Positions 20,059 through 28,531 of a stretch of DNA of 64,000 bases are shown piece after piece. Each line of letters starts with the position of its first letter. Position 1 is the stretch's first letter. Source of the DNA: Oxalobacteraceae bacterium. Its GTDB lineage: Bacteria; Pseudomonadota; Gammaproteobacteria; Burkholderiales; Burkholderiaceae_D. The translations under genes were made by a program, and so were the position numbers. Where the stretch lies: the NCBI GenBank assembly GCA_013284265.1, contig JABTBR010000001.1, positions 124,001 to 188,000 of the forward strand, written 5' to 3'. Under the pieces are notes generated by a model. It made no database searches and had not been told where the DNA came from. It was given only the letters and a program-made list of their open reading frames with translations.

Positions 20059-20186
20059 GACAGCTTTTAAATCCGCGTCAAAGAGCCGGAGACAGCTTTA
20101 AAACCGACGGCAAAGAGCCGGAGACAGCTTTAAAACCGACGGCAAAGAGCCGGAGACAGCTTTAAAACCCACGGCAAAGAGCCGGG
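20059..20186 (+). repeat. Four tandem copies of a 32-bp unit
   Basis: Four head-to-tail 32-bp units at 20059, 20091, 20123 and 20155, each of the form GACAGCTTTAAAACC-ACGGCAAAGAGCCGG. Units 2 and 3 are identical, unit 1 has a few changes, and unit 4 merges into the palindromic element at 20165. The unit is essentially the left half of that element plus a short GACAGCTTT joint. It fills most of the 331-bp gap between the sulfotransferase and receptor genes; the rest (20230-20360) shows only the RBS region of the receptor. Confidence 0.85.
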
Positions 20187-20229
20187 GTCTGACCCGCCGG
20201 GTCAGACCCCAGGGTTACGCCGTGGGTTT
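20165..20229 (+). repeat. REP-like palindromic element, copy 1
   Basis: 65-bp element with perfect 11-bp terminal inverted repeats (AAACCCACGGC / GCCGTGGGTTT) and an inner 12-bp palindrome GGGGTCTGACCC-GCC-GGGTCAGACCCC (20184-20210). Copies 2 and 3 are at 26579 and 60894. Lies between the arylsulfotransferase and TonB-receptor genes and could act as a terminator-like structure. Confidence 0.85.
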
Positions 20230-20360
20230 AAAAAGATAGTCGCCGGCGCTCAAGCGGCGCCGCACCTTCCCATACATTTTTATACCTCGCCCACCGGCCC
20301 AACCGGCAGGCAGGGCGGACCACGCCCATCGCATTCACCAGATCAGATTAGAGAGCCATC

Positions 20361-22865
20361 ATGCATCACGTAATTTTTGCCGAGACCAATGCCTACCAAC
20401 AGTTCCGACAGGCCAGCGCCACGCTGCCTCGTCCAAGGGCAGCCCGCTTCGGCGCGCTGACCGCCTTCACCCTGGCCGTGCTGGCCAGCACCGTTCCAGC
20501 CTATGCCCAGACCGGCATTGCCGATGCAGCCGCCCAACAACTGGCGATCAGCGCCGCCAATGCCGCCGTCGCACTGGCCGCAGCCGATAGTGCCCAAGCC
20601 GCTGCCGGTGCCAACGGCACCACCGCGACACTTGGCGCCGCCACCGGCACACCAGGCGCCGCCACCATCATCGGCGCCGACGGCGCCATCGAAGCGATCG
20701 CCCGCGTCACCGTCTCCACCCGCCGCCGCAATGAAACCTCGCAAAGCGTGCCAACCACGATGACCGTGCTCGACAGCAAAGCGCTGGACTCGAGCCGCAT
20801 CTACCGCGTGCAGGATCTGCAGCAACTGCTGCCCAGCACCACCGTCAACTATGTCCACGCCCGCCAGGTCAGTTTCGCCGTGCGTGGCCTGGGCAATAAC
20901 ACCGCCAGCGATGGCCTGGAAGGCAGTGTCGGTCTGTATCTGGACAATGTCTACCTGGCCCGTCCCGGCATGGCTGCCTTCGACGCGCTCGACATCCAGC
21001 AGCTGGAACTGCTGCGCGGCCCGCAAGGCACGCTGTTCGGCAAGAACACCACCGCTGGTGTGCTCAACATCACCACCCGCCAGCCGACCTTCCAGCCGGA
21101 ACGCAGCGTGCAGTTGTCGGCCGGATCGGCGGGCTATGTGCAGGGCAAGGCCTCGGTCTCGGGCGCCCTCTCGGATAGCGTGGCTGGCCGCGTCTCGGCC
21201 TACAAAACCCATGAAGACGGCTACATCACCAATAACTACAACGGCAAAAAAGTGCAGGGCGGCGACCGCCAGGGCGTGCGCGCCCAGTTGCTGATCGATC
21301 CGGATCAGGGCTTCAATGCCCGCATCATCGCCGACTACAACGAGGAAGATTCCAATAACGGCACCATGCTGTTCTACAACGCAGGCCCTAGCGGCAGGTT
21401 CCTGACGCAGGCCGCGCTGGTGGGCGGCCATCCCGTCACCGATCCGAACGCGCGCCAGGTGAATCAGGACAGCGGTTCCCATGTCACCGTGCATCAGGGC
21501 GGCCTGTCGGCGGAAGCCAACTGGAAGCTGGACAATGATTACAAGTTGACCTCGGTCAGCGCCTACCGGTTCTGGAACTTCACGCCGCGCAATGACGACG
21601 GTCTGGAAGTGCCGGTCACGCTGAACGTGGGCGCGCTGACCCGCCACAAGCAGTTTACCCAGGAAGTGCGTGTGGCGACGCCGCTGGGCCGCCCGGTCGA
21701 GTCCGTGCTGGGCACGTATTACTACTATCAGGACCTGAACAACACCGCCTTTACCTACAACGGCCCGCTGGCAGACAGGTTCAACGCCACCCCCATTGGT
21801 GCCTGGAATAACCTCACCAGCCTGGCGGACGGCCATCTGCGCGTCAATAGCTATGCCCTGTTCGGCCAGTCGATCTGGCACATCGATCCGAAGTGGGATC
21901 TGACCGCCGGCCTGCGCGCCACCCATGAGGACAAGACCGCGCAGGAAGTACGTTACGCGCCGACGGGCGGTGCGGCCGTGAGCGGTCCGGCGCTGGCGGC
22001 ACGTAACGCACGCTACGGCGCCTACAACTCGGGCGACATCCGCCTGCATAATTTGAGCCCATCGGCGCTGGTCACGTTGGCCTACAAGGTCGATGAGGAC
22101 GTGCTGGCCTTCGGCACGCTGTCGCATGGCGAAAAATCGGGCGGCATCAATCTGGCGGTGCCGGGTGCGGCCGGGGTGTCGTCGCTCAAGGTGGGTAATG
22201 AGCGCGCCAACAATCTGGAGTTCGGCCTCAAGAGCAGCCTGCTGGATCGCCGCGTGCAGTTCAACACCAGTGTGTTTTGGACCGAAGTGCACGGCTACCA
22301 GAACAATGCCTATGATCCGGTCAGCAGCACTTCCTACCTGACCAATGCCGGTAACGTGCGCAGCCGTGGTGTGGAAACCGAACTGACGGCGCGGATAACA
22401 CGCGGTCTGACCTTGGGCGGCAGCGCTTCGTTCAATGACGTGAAATACCGCGAGTACAAGAACGCACCGTGCCCACCGGAACGTAGCGGCACCTCCTGCG
22501 ATCTGTCCGGCCGTGCCGCGCTGGTCAACGCGCCGCGCTGGATAGCCAACCTGAACGCTCAGTACACCCACAAGGTGGCCGACAACGCCGACGCTTACTA
22601 CAACGCCAACTACGCCTTCCGCGCCAGCACCTACGGTACGCTCGATGCTTCCGAGTATTCGCGGATTCCGGCTTATAGCGTGAGCAATGCCTCGGCAGGC
22701 GTGCGCTTCAAGGCGGGCGGCACCAAGTGGGATGTATCGCTGTGGGCCAAGAATCTGTTCGACAAGCAGTACTACACCAGCATGTGGAATACCAGCCTGG
22801 GAGCGTACAACGCCGTCATCGGCACGCCGCGCACCGTGGGCCTGACCGCCAAAGCGGACTTCTGA
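20361..22865 (+). CDS. TonB-dependent outer-membrane receptor
   Basis: 834-residue receptor for energised uptake across the outer membrane. It has a long signal region (residues 1-49, cleavage after VPAYA), an unusual Ala/Gly/Thr-rich spacer (about 50-110), a likely TonB box near VTVSTRRRNE, the plug domain (VPTTMTVLDSKAL, FAVRGLG, LELLRGPQGTLFGKNTTAG, all plug hallmarks) and a 22-strand barrel ending in the usual aromatic-containing terminus (VGLTAKADF). It belongs to the iron-siderophore-like TBDR branch often used for other substrates. Location between an arylsulfotransferase and a sulfatase suggests that it imports a sulfated aromatic or glycan. Confidence 0.92.
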   Translation: MHHVIFAETNAYQQFRQASATLPRPRAARFGALTAFTLAVLASTVPAYAQTGIADAAAQQLAISAANAAVALAAADSAQAAAGANGTTATLGAATGTPGAATIIGADGAIEAIARVTVSTRRRNETSQSVPTTMTVLDSKALDSSRIYRVQDLQQLLPSTTVNYVHARQVSFAVRGLGNNTASDGLEGSVGLYLDNVYLARPGMAAFDALDIQQLELLRGPQGTLFGKNTTAGVLNITTRQPTFQPERSVQLSAGSAGYVQGKASVSGALSDSVAGRVSAYKTHEDGYITNNYNGKKVQGGDRQGVRAQLLIDPDQGFNARIIADYNEEDSNNGTMLFYNAGPSGRFLTQAALVGGHPVTDPNARQVNQDSGSHVTVHQGGLSAEANWKLDNDYKLTSVSAYRFWNFTPRNDDGLEVPVTLNVGALTRHKQFTQEVRVATPLGRPVESVLGTYYYYQDLNNTAFTYNGPLADRFNATPIGAWNNLTSLADGHLRVNSYALFGQSIWHIDPKWDLTAGLRATHEDKTAQEVRYAPTGGAAVSGPALAARNARYGAYNSGDIRLHNLSPSALVTLAYKVDEDVLAFGTLSHGEKSGGINLAVPGAAGVSSLKVGNERANNLEFGLKSSLLDRRVQFNTSVFWTEVHGYQNNAYDPVSSTSYLTNAGNVRSRGVETELTARITRGLTLGGSASFNDVKYREYKNAPCPPERSGTSCDLSGRAALVNAPRWIANLNAQYTHKVADNADAYYNANYAFRASTYGTLDASEYSRIPAYSVSNASAGVRFKAGGTKWDVSLWAKNLFDKQYYTSMWNTSLGAYNAVIGTPRTVGLTAKADF

Positions 22866-22983
22866 TTCATCTCGCAAACGCAAGGCCGGCCTGCGTGTTC
22901 AGGCTGGCTGTTGGAAACATCCGCATATGCAGCGCGGGCCGGAGTTCCGGCGCGTTGCACCAGCAAACTTTAAGGAAGCAAGC

Positions 22984-24417
22984 ATGAGCAATCCAAACAA
23001 CAAGCGCCGCCGCGTACTGAAAACCCTGCCAGCGCTGGCGCTGGCCAGCTCCCTGGGCGCCGCCTTGCTGGCGCGCGCCGCCGGTGCGCGCGATCAGCCG
23101 AATATCATCTTCATCCTGGCTGACGACCTGGGTCATGCCGATCTGGGCGTCTACGGCCAGACCGATTTCAAGACGCCGAATCTGGACCAGCTGGCGGGGC
23201 AGGGAGTGCGCTTCACGCAAGCCTATGCCAACTCGGCCGTGTGCTCGGCCACCCGCTTCGCGCTCATTACCGGACGCTACCAGTACCGCCTGCGCGGCGG
23301 ACTGGAAGAGCCGATCGCCGGCGCCTCCGACACGCTGGGCCTGCCACCTGCGCATCCTACCCTGCCATCGCTGCTGAAAAAAGCCGGCTACGGCACCGCG
23401 CTGATCGGCAAGTGGCACCTGGGTTATCTGCCGACCTTCGGCCCGCTGAAAAGCGGCTACGACAGCTTCTTCGGCAACTACGGCGGCGCCATCGACTACT
23501 TCACCCATAAGCCGGGCGTCGGGCCGAACGTGAAGGAGGACCTGTACGAGGGCGAAGTACCGGTGCATCAGATCGGCTACTACACCGACCTGCTGGGCGA
23601 CCGCGCGGTGGACTTCGTCAAGAAACAGGAGGCGGGCAAGCCCTTCTTCCTGTCGCTGCACTACACCGCACCGCATTGGCCATGGGAAGGTCCGGGCGAT
23701 GAGGAAATATCGCGCAAGATCGACAATATCTTCCACTACGATGGCGGCGAATTGGAAACCTACGGCAAGATGGTCAGCGGGCTGGACAGCTCGATCGGCA
23801 AGGTATTGAAGGCGCTGGAGCAGCGCGGGCTGGCTGACAACACTATCGTCATCTTCACCAGCGACAATGGCGGCGAGCGTTTCTCCAAGACCTGGCCGCT
23901 GACGGGGCAAAAGACCGAGCTGCTGGAAGGCGGCATCCGCGTGCCGGCGATTGTGCGCTGGCCGGCCAAGATCGCGCCGGGGCAGGTGAGCCAGCAGGTG
24001 GCGATCAGCATGGACTGGCTGCCGACCTTGCTGGCCGCCGCCGGCACCAAGCCGGACGCGGCTTACCCGACCGATGGCCAGAATCTGCTGCCCTCGCTGC
24101 TGACGGGCGGCGCGCCCGTCGAGCGCACGCTGCTGTGGCGCTACAAGGCCAACGCCCAGCGCGCGATCCGTTCCGGCGACTGGAAGTATCTGAAAATCGG
24201 CGGCAACGAGTTCCTGTTCGACGTTGCGGTGGACCAGCGCGAACGCGCCAACCTGAAACGCAAGCATCCCGAAGTGTTCGACCGCCTGAAGGCGCAATGG
24301 GAAAGCTGGAACAAGGAAATGCTGCCGATCACGGCGGATGTGCGTACCCACGGCGTGAGCGGGGTGGTGCAGGCGGATCGCTACGGCATTTCCGCTACAG
24401 GGAGTGTGCCTGACTAA
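22984..24417 (+). CDS. Sulfatase (arylsulfatase A-like), probably Tat-exported
   Basis: Type I sulfatase of 477 residues that hydrolyses sulfate esters. The active-site motif is CSATR with the cysteine at residue 87, to be converted to formylglycine; metal and substrate residues lie in ILADDLGHADLG, GKWHLGY, HYTAPHWPW and SDNGGE. The N-terminus NKRRRVLKTLPALALA looks like a twin-arginine signal, consistent with folding and cofactor modification before export. The ATG at 22984 follows TAAGGAAGC; the frame is open 19 codons further up but that part lacks a signal. A formylglycine-generating enzyme or anSME is not in the window. It closes the sulfate-ester cluster. Confidence 0.93.
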   Translation: MSNPNNKRRRVLKTLPALALASSLGAALLARAAGARDQPNIIFILADDLGHADLGVYGQTDFKTPNLDQLAGQGVRFTQAYANSAVCSATRFALITGRYQYRLRGGLEEPIAGASDTLGLPPAHPTLPSLLKKAGYGTALIGKWHLGYLPTFGPLKSGYDSFFGNYGGAIDYFTHKPGVGPNVKEDLYEGEVPVHQIGYYTDLLGDRAVDFVKKQEAGKPFFLSLHYTAPHWPWEGPGDEEISRKIDNIFHYDGGELETYGKMVSGLDSSIGKVLKALEQRGLADNTIVIFTSDNGGERFSKTWPLTGQKTELLEGGIRVPAIVRWPAKIAPGQVSQQVAISMDWLPTLLAAAGTKPDAAYPTDGQNLLPSLLTGGAPVERTLLWRYKANAQRAIRSGDWKYLKIGGNEFLFDVAVDQRERANLKRKHPEVFDRLKAQWESWNKEMLPITADVRTHGVSGVVQADRYGISATGSVPD

Positions 24418-24482
24418 CTTCTCAGCCTGAGGGGTGGTGTGGATGTATCGGTGATGATGGGAGAAGGTCACTGATACAATCC

Positions 24483-24875
24483 ATGCAAATGAAAATAATT
24501 CTCAACACCATCGGTATATTGGCCGTCGTCCTGGGCGTGTTCGGCATCTTCCTGCCGCTATTGCCGACCACCCCGTTCCTGTTGCTGGCGTCGGCCTGCT
24601 TCGCGCGCGCGTCGCCGCGGTTGCACCATTATTTGCAGACCAATAAATACTTCGGCAAGTATCTGCGCGATTACGAAAACGGTCGCGGCATCCCCCTACG
24701 CGGCAAGATCTGGGCGCTCGTCTTCATGTGGACGTCAATGTGTTACTCGATCTGGCGCGCCAACGTGCTCTGGGTGGGGATTTTGATCGTGCTGATTGGA
24801 ACCTGCGTGACTATCTACCTGACCCGTTTCGTACCCACCATGCGCATTGAAAAATCAAGAGCATTTCCTGATTAA
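24483..24875 (+). CDS. DUF454 (YbaN-family) inner-membrane protein
   Basis: 130-residue membrane protein with the family hallmarks GIFLPLLPTTPFLLLASACFARASPRLH at residues 22-50, LRDYENGRGIPLRGK at 60-74, and two further transmembrane segments at about 75-115. Family members are small inner-membrane proteins of unknown function, sometimes near heme or redox genes. Possible start codons lie at 24483 and two codons later (MQMK). Confidence 0.85.
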   Translation: MQMKIILNTIGILAVVLGVFGIFLPLLPTTPFLLLASACFARASPRLHHYLQTNKYFGKYLRDYENGRGIPLRGKIWALVFMWTSMCYSIWRANVLWVGILIVLIGTCVTIYLTRFVPTMRIEKSRAFPD

Positions 24876-25029
24876 GCACTGCGCAATGTATGGGTGGCGC
24901 GTGATGCACTGGCTGGCCAGCTAGTGCCGATGAATTGCCTGTTTTTTTGGCAGATATTTTCGCGTGAATGAGCATTTGGTATAGAATTTAGCCATTGGCG
25001 GGTATTTTATTCCGCTAGGAGTAAAGTCC

Positions 25030-25230
25030 ATGAAAAATTCCAAACCTAAAGTACTTCAACCTGATGTAGAGGTGCGCGCAGCCAGCGATGTTGTTGCGCG
25101 CGTGCGTCCAGCCAAGAGGGCTCAACCGTCAGCTGAAGTTTTGGAAATGTTTGCAAGTATTCATCGGAGCGACGAGTTTACGGTTGCTAATGCCTTGGCT
25201 GATTATGCTGGAGTGAAGGTTAAGTATTAA
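25030..25230 (+). CDS. Small basic protein, possible antitoxin partner of the YafO-like toxin
   Basis: 66-residue protein with RBS AGGAGTAAAG 8 nt before the ATG. The first half is basic and low in structure (KNSKPKVLQPDVEV, RVRPAKRAQ); the second half is a short helical region (EVLEMFASIHRSDEFTVANALADYAGV). It does not look like Phd/YefM, the usual partner of YafO. It lies just upstream of the YafO-like gene on the same strand, where antitoxins normally sit, separated by a strong hairpin-T-run terminator. GC is lower than around it. The antitoxin role is inferred from position only. Confidence 0.6.
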   Translation: MKNSKPKVLQPDVEVRAASDVVARVRPAKRAQPSAEVLEMFASIHRSDEFTVANALADYAGVKVKY

Positions 25231-25265
25231 TTGCAAATTCGCGTCTGTGGGTGATGTAAGAAGTG

Positions 25266-25309
25266 AAGCCGTTGTGCAATAGCAGACAAGCTATCGCAGC
25301 GGCTTTTTT
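25266..25309 (+). terminator. Intrinsic terminator between the small gene and the YafO-like gene
   Basis: Left arm AAGCCGTTGTGCAATAGC (25266-25283), loop AGACAA, right arm GCTATCGCAGCGGCTT (25290-25305) running into six T residues. The stem has a 2-nt bulge and one mismatch but is long and GC-clamped. It would limit read-through from the small gene into the toxin gene. Confidence 0.8.
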
Positions 25310-25335
25310 GTTGCTTGTGAGGAAGGGTGCTGCTC

Positions 25336-25776
25336 ATGACTACATACATCACTCAAGTTTTCAGGCGTCGTTTTGAAGCAAATCATCGTGATGCCGACAT
25401 GTTTATTGATTGCTTTTCGGAGTGGAAGGCGGGTGAGCCGTTGGATAACCTGCTGTTTGGAAAAGATGTTCCTTACAGAACGCCGACCGTTGGAGGCAAG
25501 CATTTCTCTCTGCGACACGTGCATTTGATTCCTCAGGCTAATGCTCAAGAGGCGGCGGAATGGCGGGATGCCTACAATTTGGGGCGGCAGAAGACTAGTG
25601 ATCGAGCGCTCGTGTATGTCAGCGACGATAAGGGTAATCATCTGCTGTTAGGTATTCTTGAGGAGCCGGAAGCGCACGAAATTGCTCGGATGAAAACGCC
25701 TGAGCATGAGTCTTTAATGCGGACTTATGCAACTATCGCAGAAGAGTTTTTGCAGACGGGTAAAACTTCAGCATGA
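25336..25776 (+). CDS. YafO-family mRNA interferase-like toxin
   Basis: 146-residue protein resembling E. coli YafO, a ribosome-dependent mRNA interferase. Shared points are the central RHVHLIP (AHIHL in YafO), a segment ALVYVSDDKGNHLLLGILEEPEAHEIAR matching YafO's LVY...WLLIAILKPEPHKLAR, and the terminal helix MRTYATIAEEF. The ATG at 25336 follows GAGGAAGGG at good spacing; a GTG at 25327 is a weaker alternative. The protein is longer than YafO at its N-terminus. A 66-residue gene lies upstream. The similarity is read by eye from remembered YafO sequence, so moderate confidence. Confidence 0.75.
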   Translation: MTTYITQVFRRRFEANHRDADMFIDCFSEWKAGEPLDNLLFGKDVPYRTPTVGGKHFSLRHVHLIPQANAQEAAEWRDAYNLGRQKTSDRALVYVSDDKGNHLLLGILEEPEAHEIARMKTPEHESLMRTYATIAEEFLQTGKTSA

Positions 25777-25819
25777 AATAGCGCGACGGCAAGGTACGCG
25801 CTGCGCCGCCGGGAAAAAA

Positions 25820-26440
25820 TCAGCGGATACGCAATTCGAATTTCCAGGTGATCAGCCGCAGCATCGTAATGAACGCGGCACTGGCCCACAAACAAAAGTC
25901 ATCGCTGAAATGGAAGTACTGCAGGGCGATGAACAGCCAGCAGCCGAAGAAGGCGCAGATGGCGTAGGGTTGGCCGTCGCGGAATACCATCGGCACTTCA
26001 TTGCAGACGATGTCGCGCAGCACGCCGCCGAAGATGCCGGTGATGACGCCCATCATCGAGGCGATGAACAGCGGCATGTGCGCGGCCTGGGCCTGGGATA
26101 CGCCGGCCACGGCGAACAGGCCCAGGCCGATGGCGTCGGCGATGACGATTAGCCGTTCGGAAACCATCTGGCGCAGCGTGCGGATCAGGGGTGTGGCCAC
26201 CAGGGCCAGGAAGAATATCAGGATCGCGTATTCCTGGTGCAGCACCCAGAACAGGGGCCGTTTGTCGAGCAGAATGTCGCGCAGGGTACCGCCGCCGAAG
26301 GCGGTGATGAAGGCGACGGTGAACACGCCGACCAGGTCCATGCGCTTGCGTCTGGCCTCGATAAAGCCGGAAAATGCGCCCACCAGGATCGCCATGATTT
26401 CAATTGTCGTGATCAGGGCTTGGTGGGGGATGGGCTTCAT
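25820..26440 (-). CDS. TRIC cation channel family protein (UPF0126/YadS-like)
   Basis: 206-residue membrane protein with seven predicted helices in an inverted repeat. Each half carries the family signature: AFITAFGGGTLRDILLDKRP (about residues 43-62) and GVITGIFGGVLRDIVCNEVP (about 132-151). Bacterial members form trimeric monovalent-cation channels related to animal TRIC. The start MKPIPHQALITTIEI fits the family N-terminus. A solitary gene, convergent with the YafO-like gene. Confidence 0.92.
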   Translation of the reverse strand: MKPIPHQALITTIEIMAILVGAFSGFIEARRKRMDLVGVFTVAFITAFGGGTLRDILLDKRPLFWVLHQEYAILIFFLALVATPLIRTLRQMVSERLIVIADAIGLGLFAVAGVSQAQAAHMPLFIASMMGVITGIFGGVLRDIVCNEVPMVFRDGQPYAICAFFGCWLFIALQYFHFSDDFCLWASAAFITMLRLITWKFELRIR

Positions 26441-26578
26441 CGTGCGGATGGGACTGGTTGTTCAAGTCCGTACACTATCATGCCATTGAAATAAAAGGTG
26501 CTTTTCGGAACTTCTGGAATTAAACCCACTGAAAAATGCGGTGTCTTGGAGGAACCAAGGTGCCGCCGTCCCTCTTAG

Positions 26579-26642
26579 AACCCAAGGCAAAGAGCCGGGG
26601 TCTGACCCGGCGGGTCAGACCCCAGGGTTACGCCCTGGGTTT
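26579..26642 (+). repeat. REP-like palindromic element, copy 2
   Basis: 64-bp copy in the same orientation as copy 1: ends AACCCAAGGC / GCCCTGGGTT (one mismatch) around GGGGTCTGACCC-GGC-GGGTCAGACCCC (26597-26623). It lies 27 bp beyond the smr stop codon, between the smr-trxB unit and the TRIC gene. A stray AAACCCACT at 26522 may be a remnant end of another copy. Confidence 0.85.
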
Positions 26643-26669
26643 AGATGGCAGCCGACGGCCTGCCAGTGC

Positions 26670-27344
26670 TTAATGGTCGCGCGTCGCTTGCAGCGCGGCG
26701 CGCAGCAGCACGATCAGGGCGCCGTCGCCGCCATCGGAGGGCCGGGCCGCGCAAAAGGCAACCACTTCCTCTTTTTGCACCAGCCAGCTGTGCACCATGG
26801 ACTTGAGCACCGGTTCCTGGCTCTTGGAGCCGAAACCCTTGCCGTGAATGACGCGCACGCAGCGGAAGTTGCGCAGCGCGGCCTTGCGCAAAAACGCGCC
26901 GATGCCGTCACGGGCTTCGTCGCGGCGCAGGCCGTGCAGGTCGATCTCGTCCTGGACCGGCCAGTAACCCTTGCGCATGCGCTTGACCACATCGTTGCCG
27001 ACGCCGGGCGCGGCGTAATTGAGCGCCGGGTCTTCTTCCAGATAGTGATCCACTTCAAACAGGTCCGACAGCGATTCGCGCAGCACGGCCGCGTCGTCCT
27101 CGGCCTGGGTGCGCGGGCGCGCCGGGGCGGCGGGCAGGGCGCCCGCCTTGGGCAGACCCGGCACATGCCGGTTGCTCTCGGGCAGGCGCTTGACCCCGCC
27201 GACGCTGGACTGGAACAGATTCGCTTCCACCGCCTGCACCTTGGCGCGTTTGGCCTTTTCGGCATCGGCAATGGCGCGCGCGTCTGCCTGTTCCTTGAGC
27301 TGCTTGCTCAGGGATTTCAGGTCGGCGAAGTCCTTCAGGCCCAT
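26670..27344 (-). CDS. Smr/MutS2-type domain protein
   Basis: 224-residue protein with a C-terminal Smr domain: the DLHGLRRDEA motif at about residue 140 and VIHGKGFGSK near 170, the two loops conserved in Smr nucleases and DNA-binding domains. The N-terminal 120 residues are charged and probably disordered or coiled-coil (KSLSKQLKEQADARA). Stand-alone Smr proteins are linked to nicking endonuclease activity or RNA cleavage at stalled ribosomes; which applies here is unknown. It starts 2 bp after the trxB stop, so the two form an operon. Confidence 0.92.
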   Translation of the reverse strand: MGLKDFADLKSLSKQLKEQADARAIADAEKAKRAKVQAVEANLFQSSVGGVKRLPESNRHVPGLPKAGALPAAPARPRTQAEDDAAVLRESLSDLFEVDHYLEEDPALNYAAPGVGNDVVKRMRKGYWPVQDEIDLHGLRRDEARDGIGAFLRKAALRNFRCVRVIHGKGFGSKSQEPVLKSMVHSWLVQKEEVVAFCAARPSDGGDGALIVLLRAALQATRDH

Positions 27345-27346
27345 TC

Positions 27347-28422
<1,076 letters not shown>

Positions 28423-28531
28423 GTCCAAGCAGGCCATCCGCATGAATCGGGAGGCCGGTCTCTATCCTTATGCCTTAGAATACCCGTCTATGGCTATTTA
28501 TATGCCGATAACATTGCGGTAGAAGCGAGAT

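Noticed and set aside
20343..22883. Reverse-strand frame of 846 codons across the TonB receptor
   Set aside because: Shadow frame; the forward frame has plug and barrel motifs.
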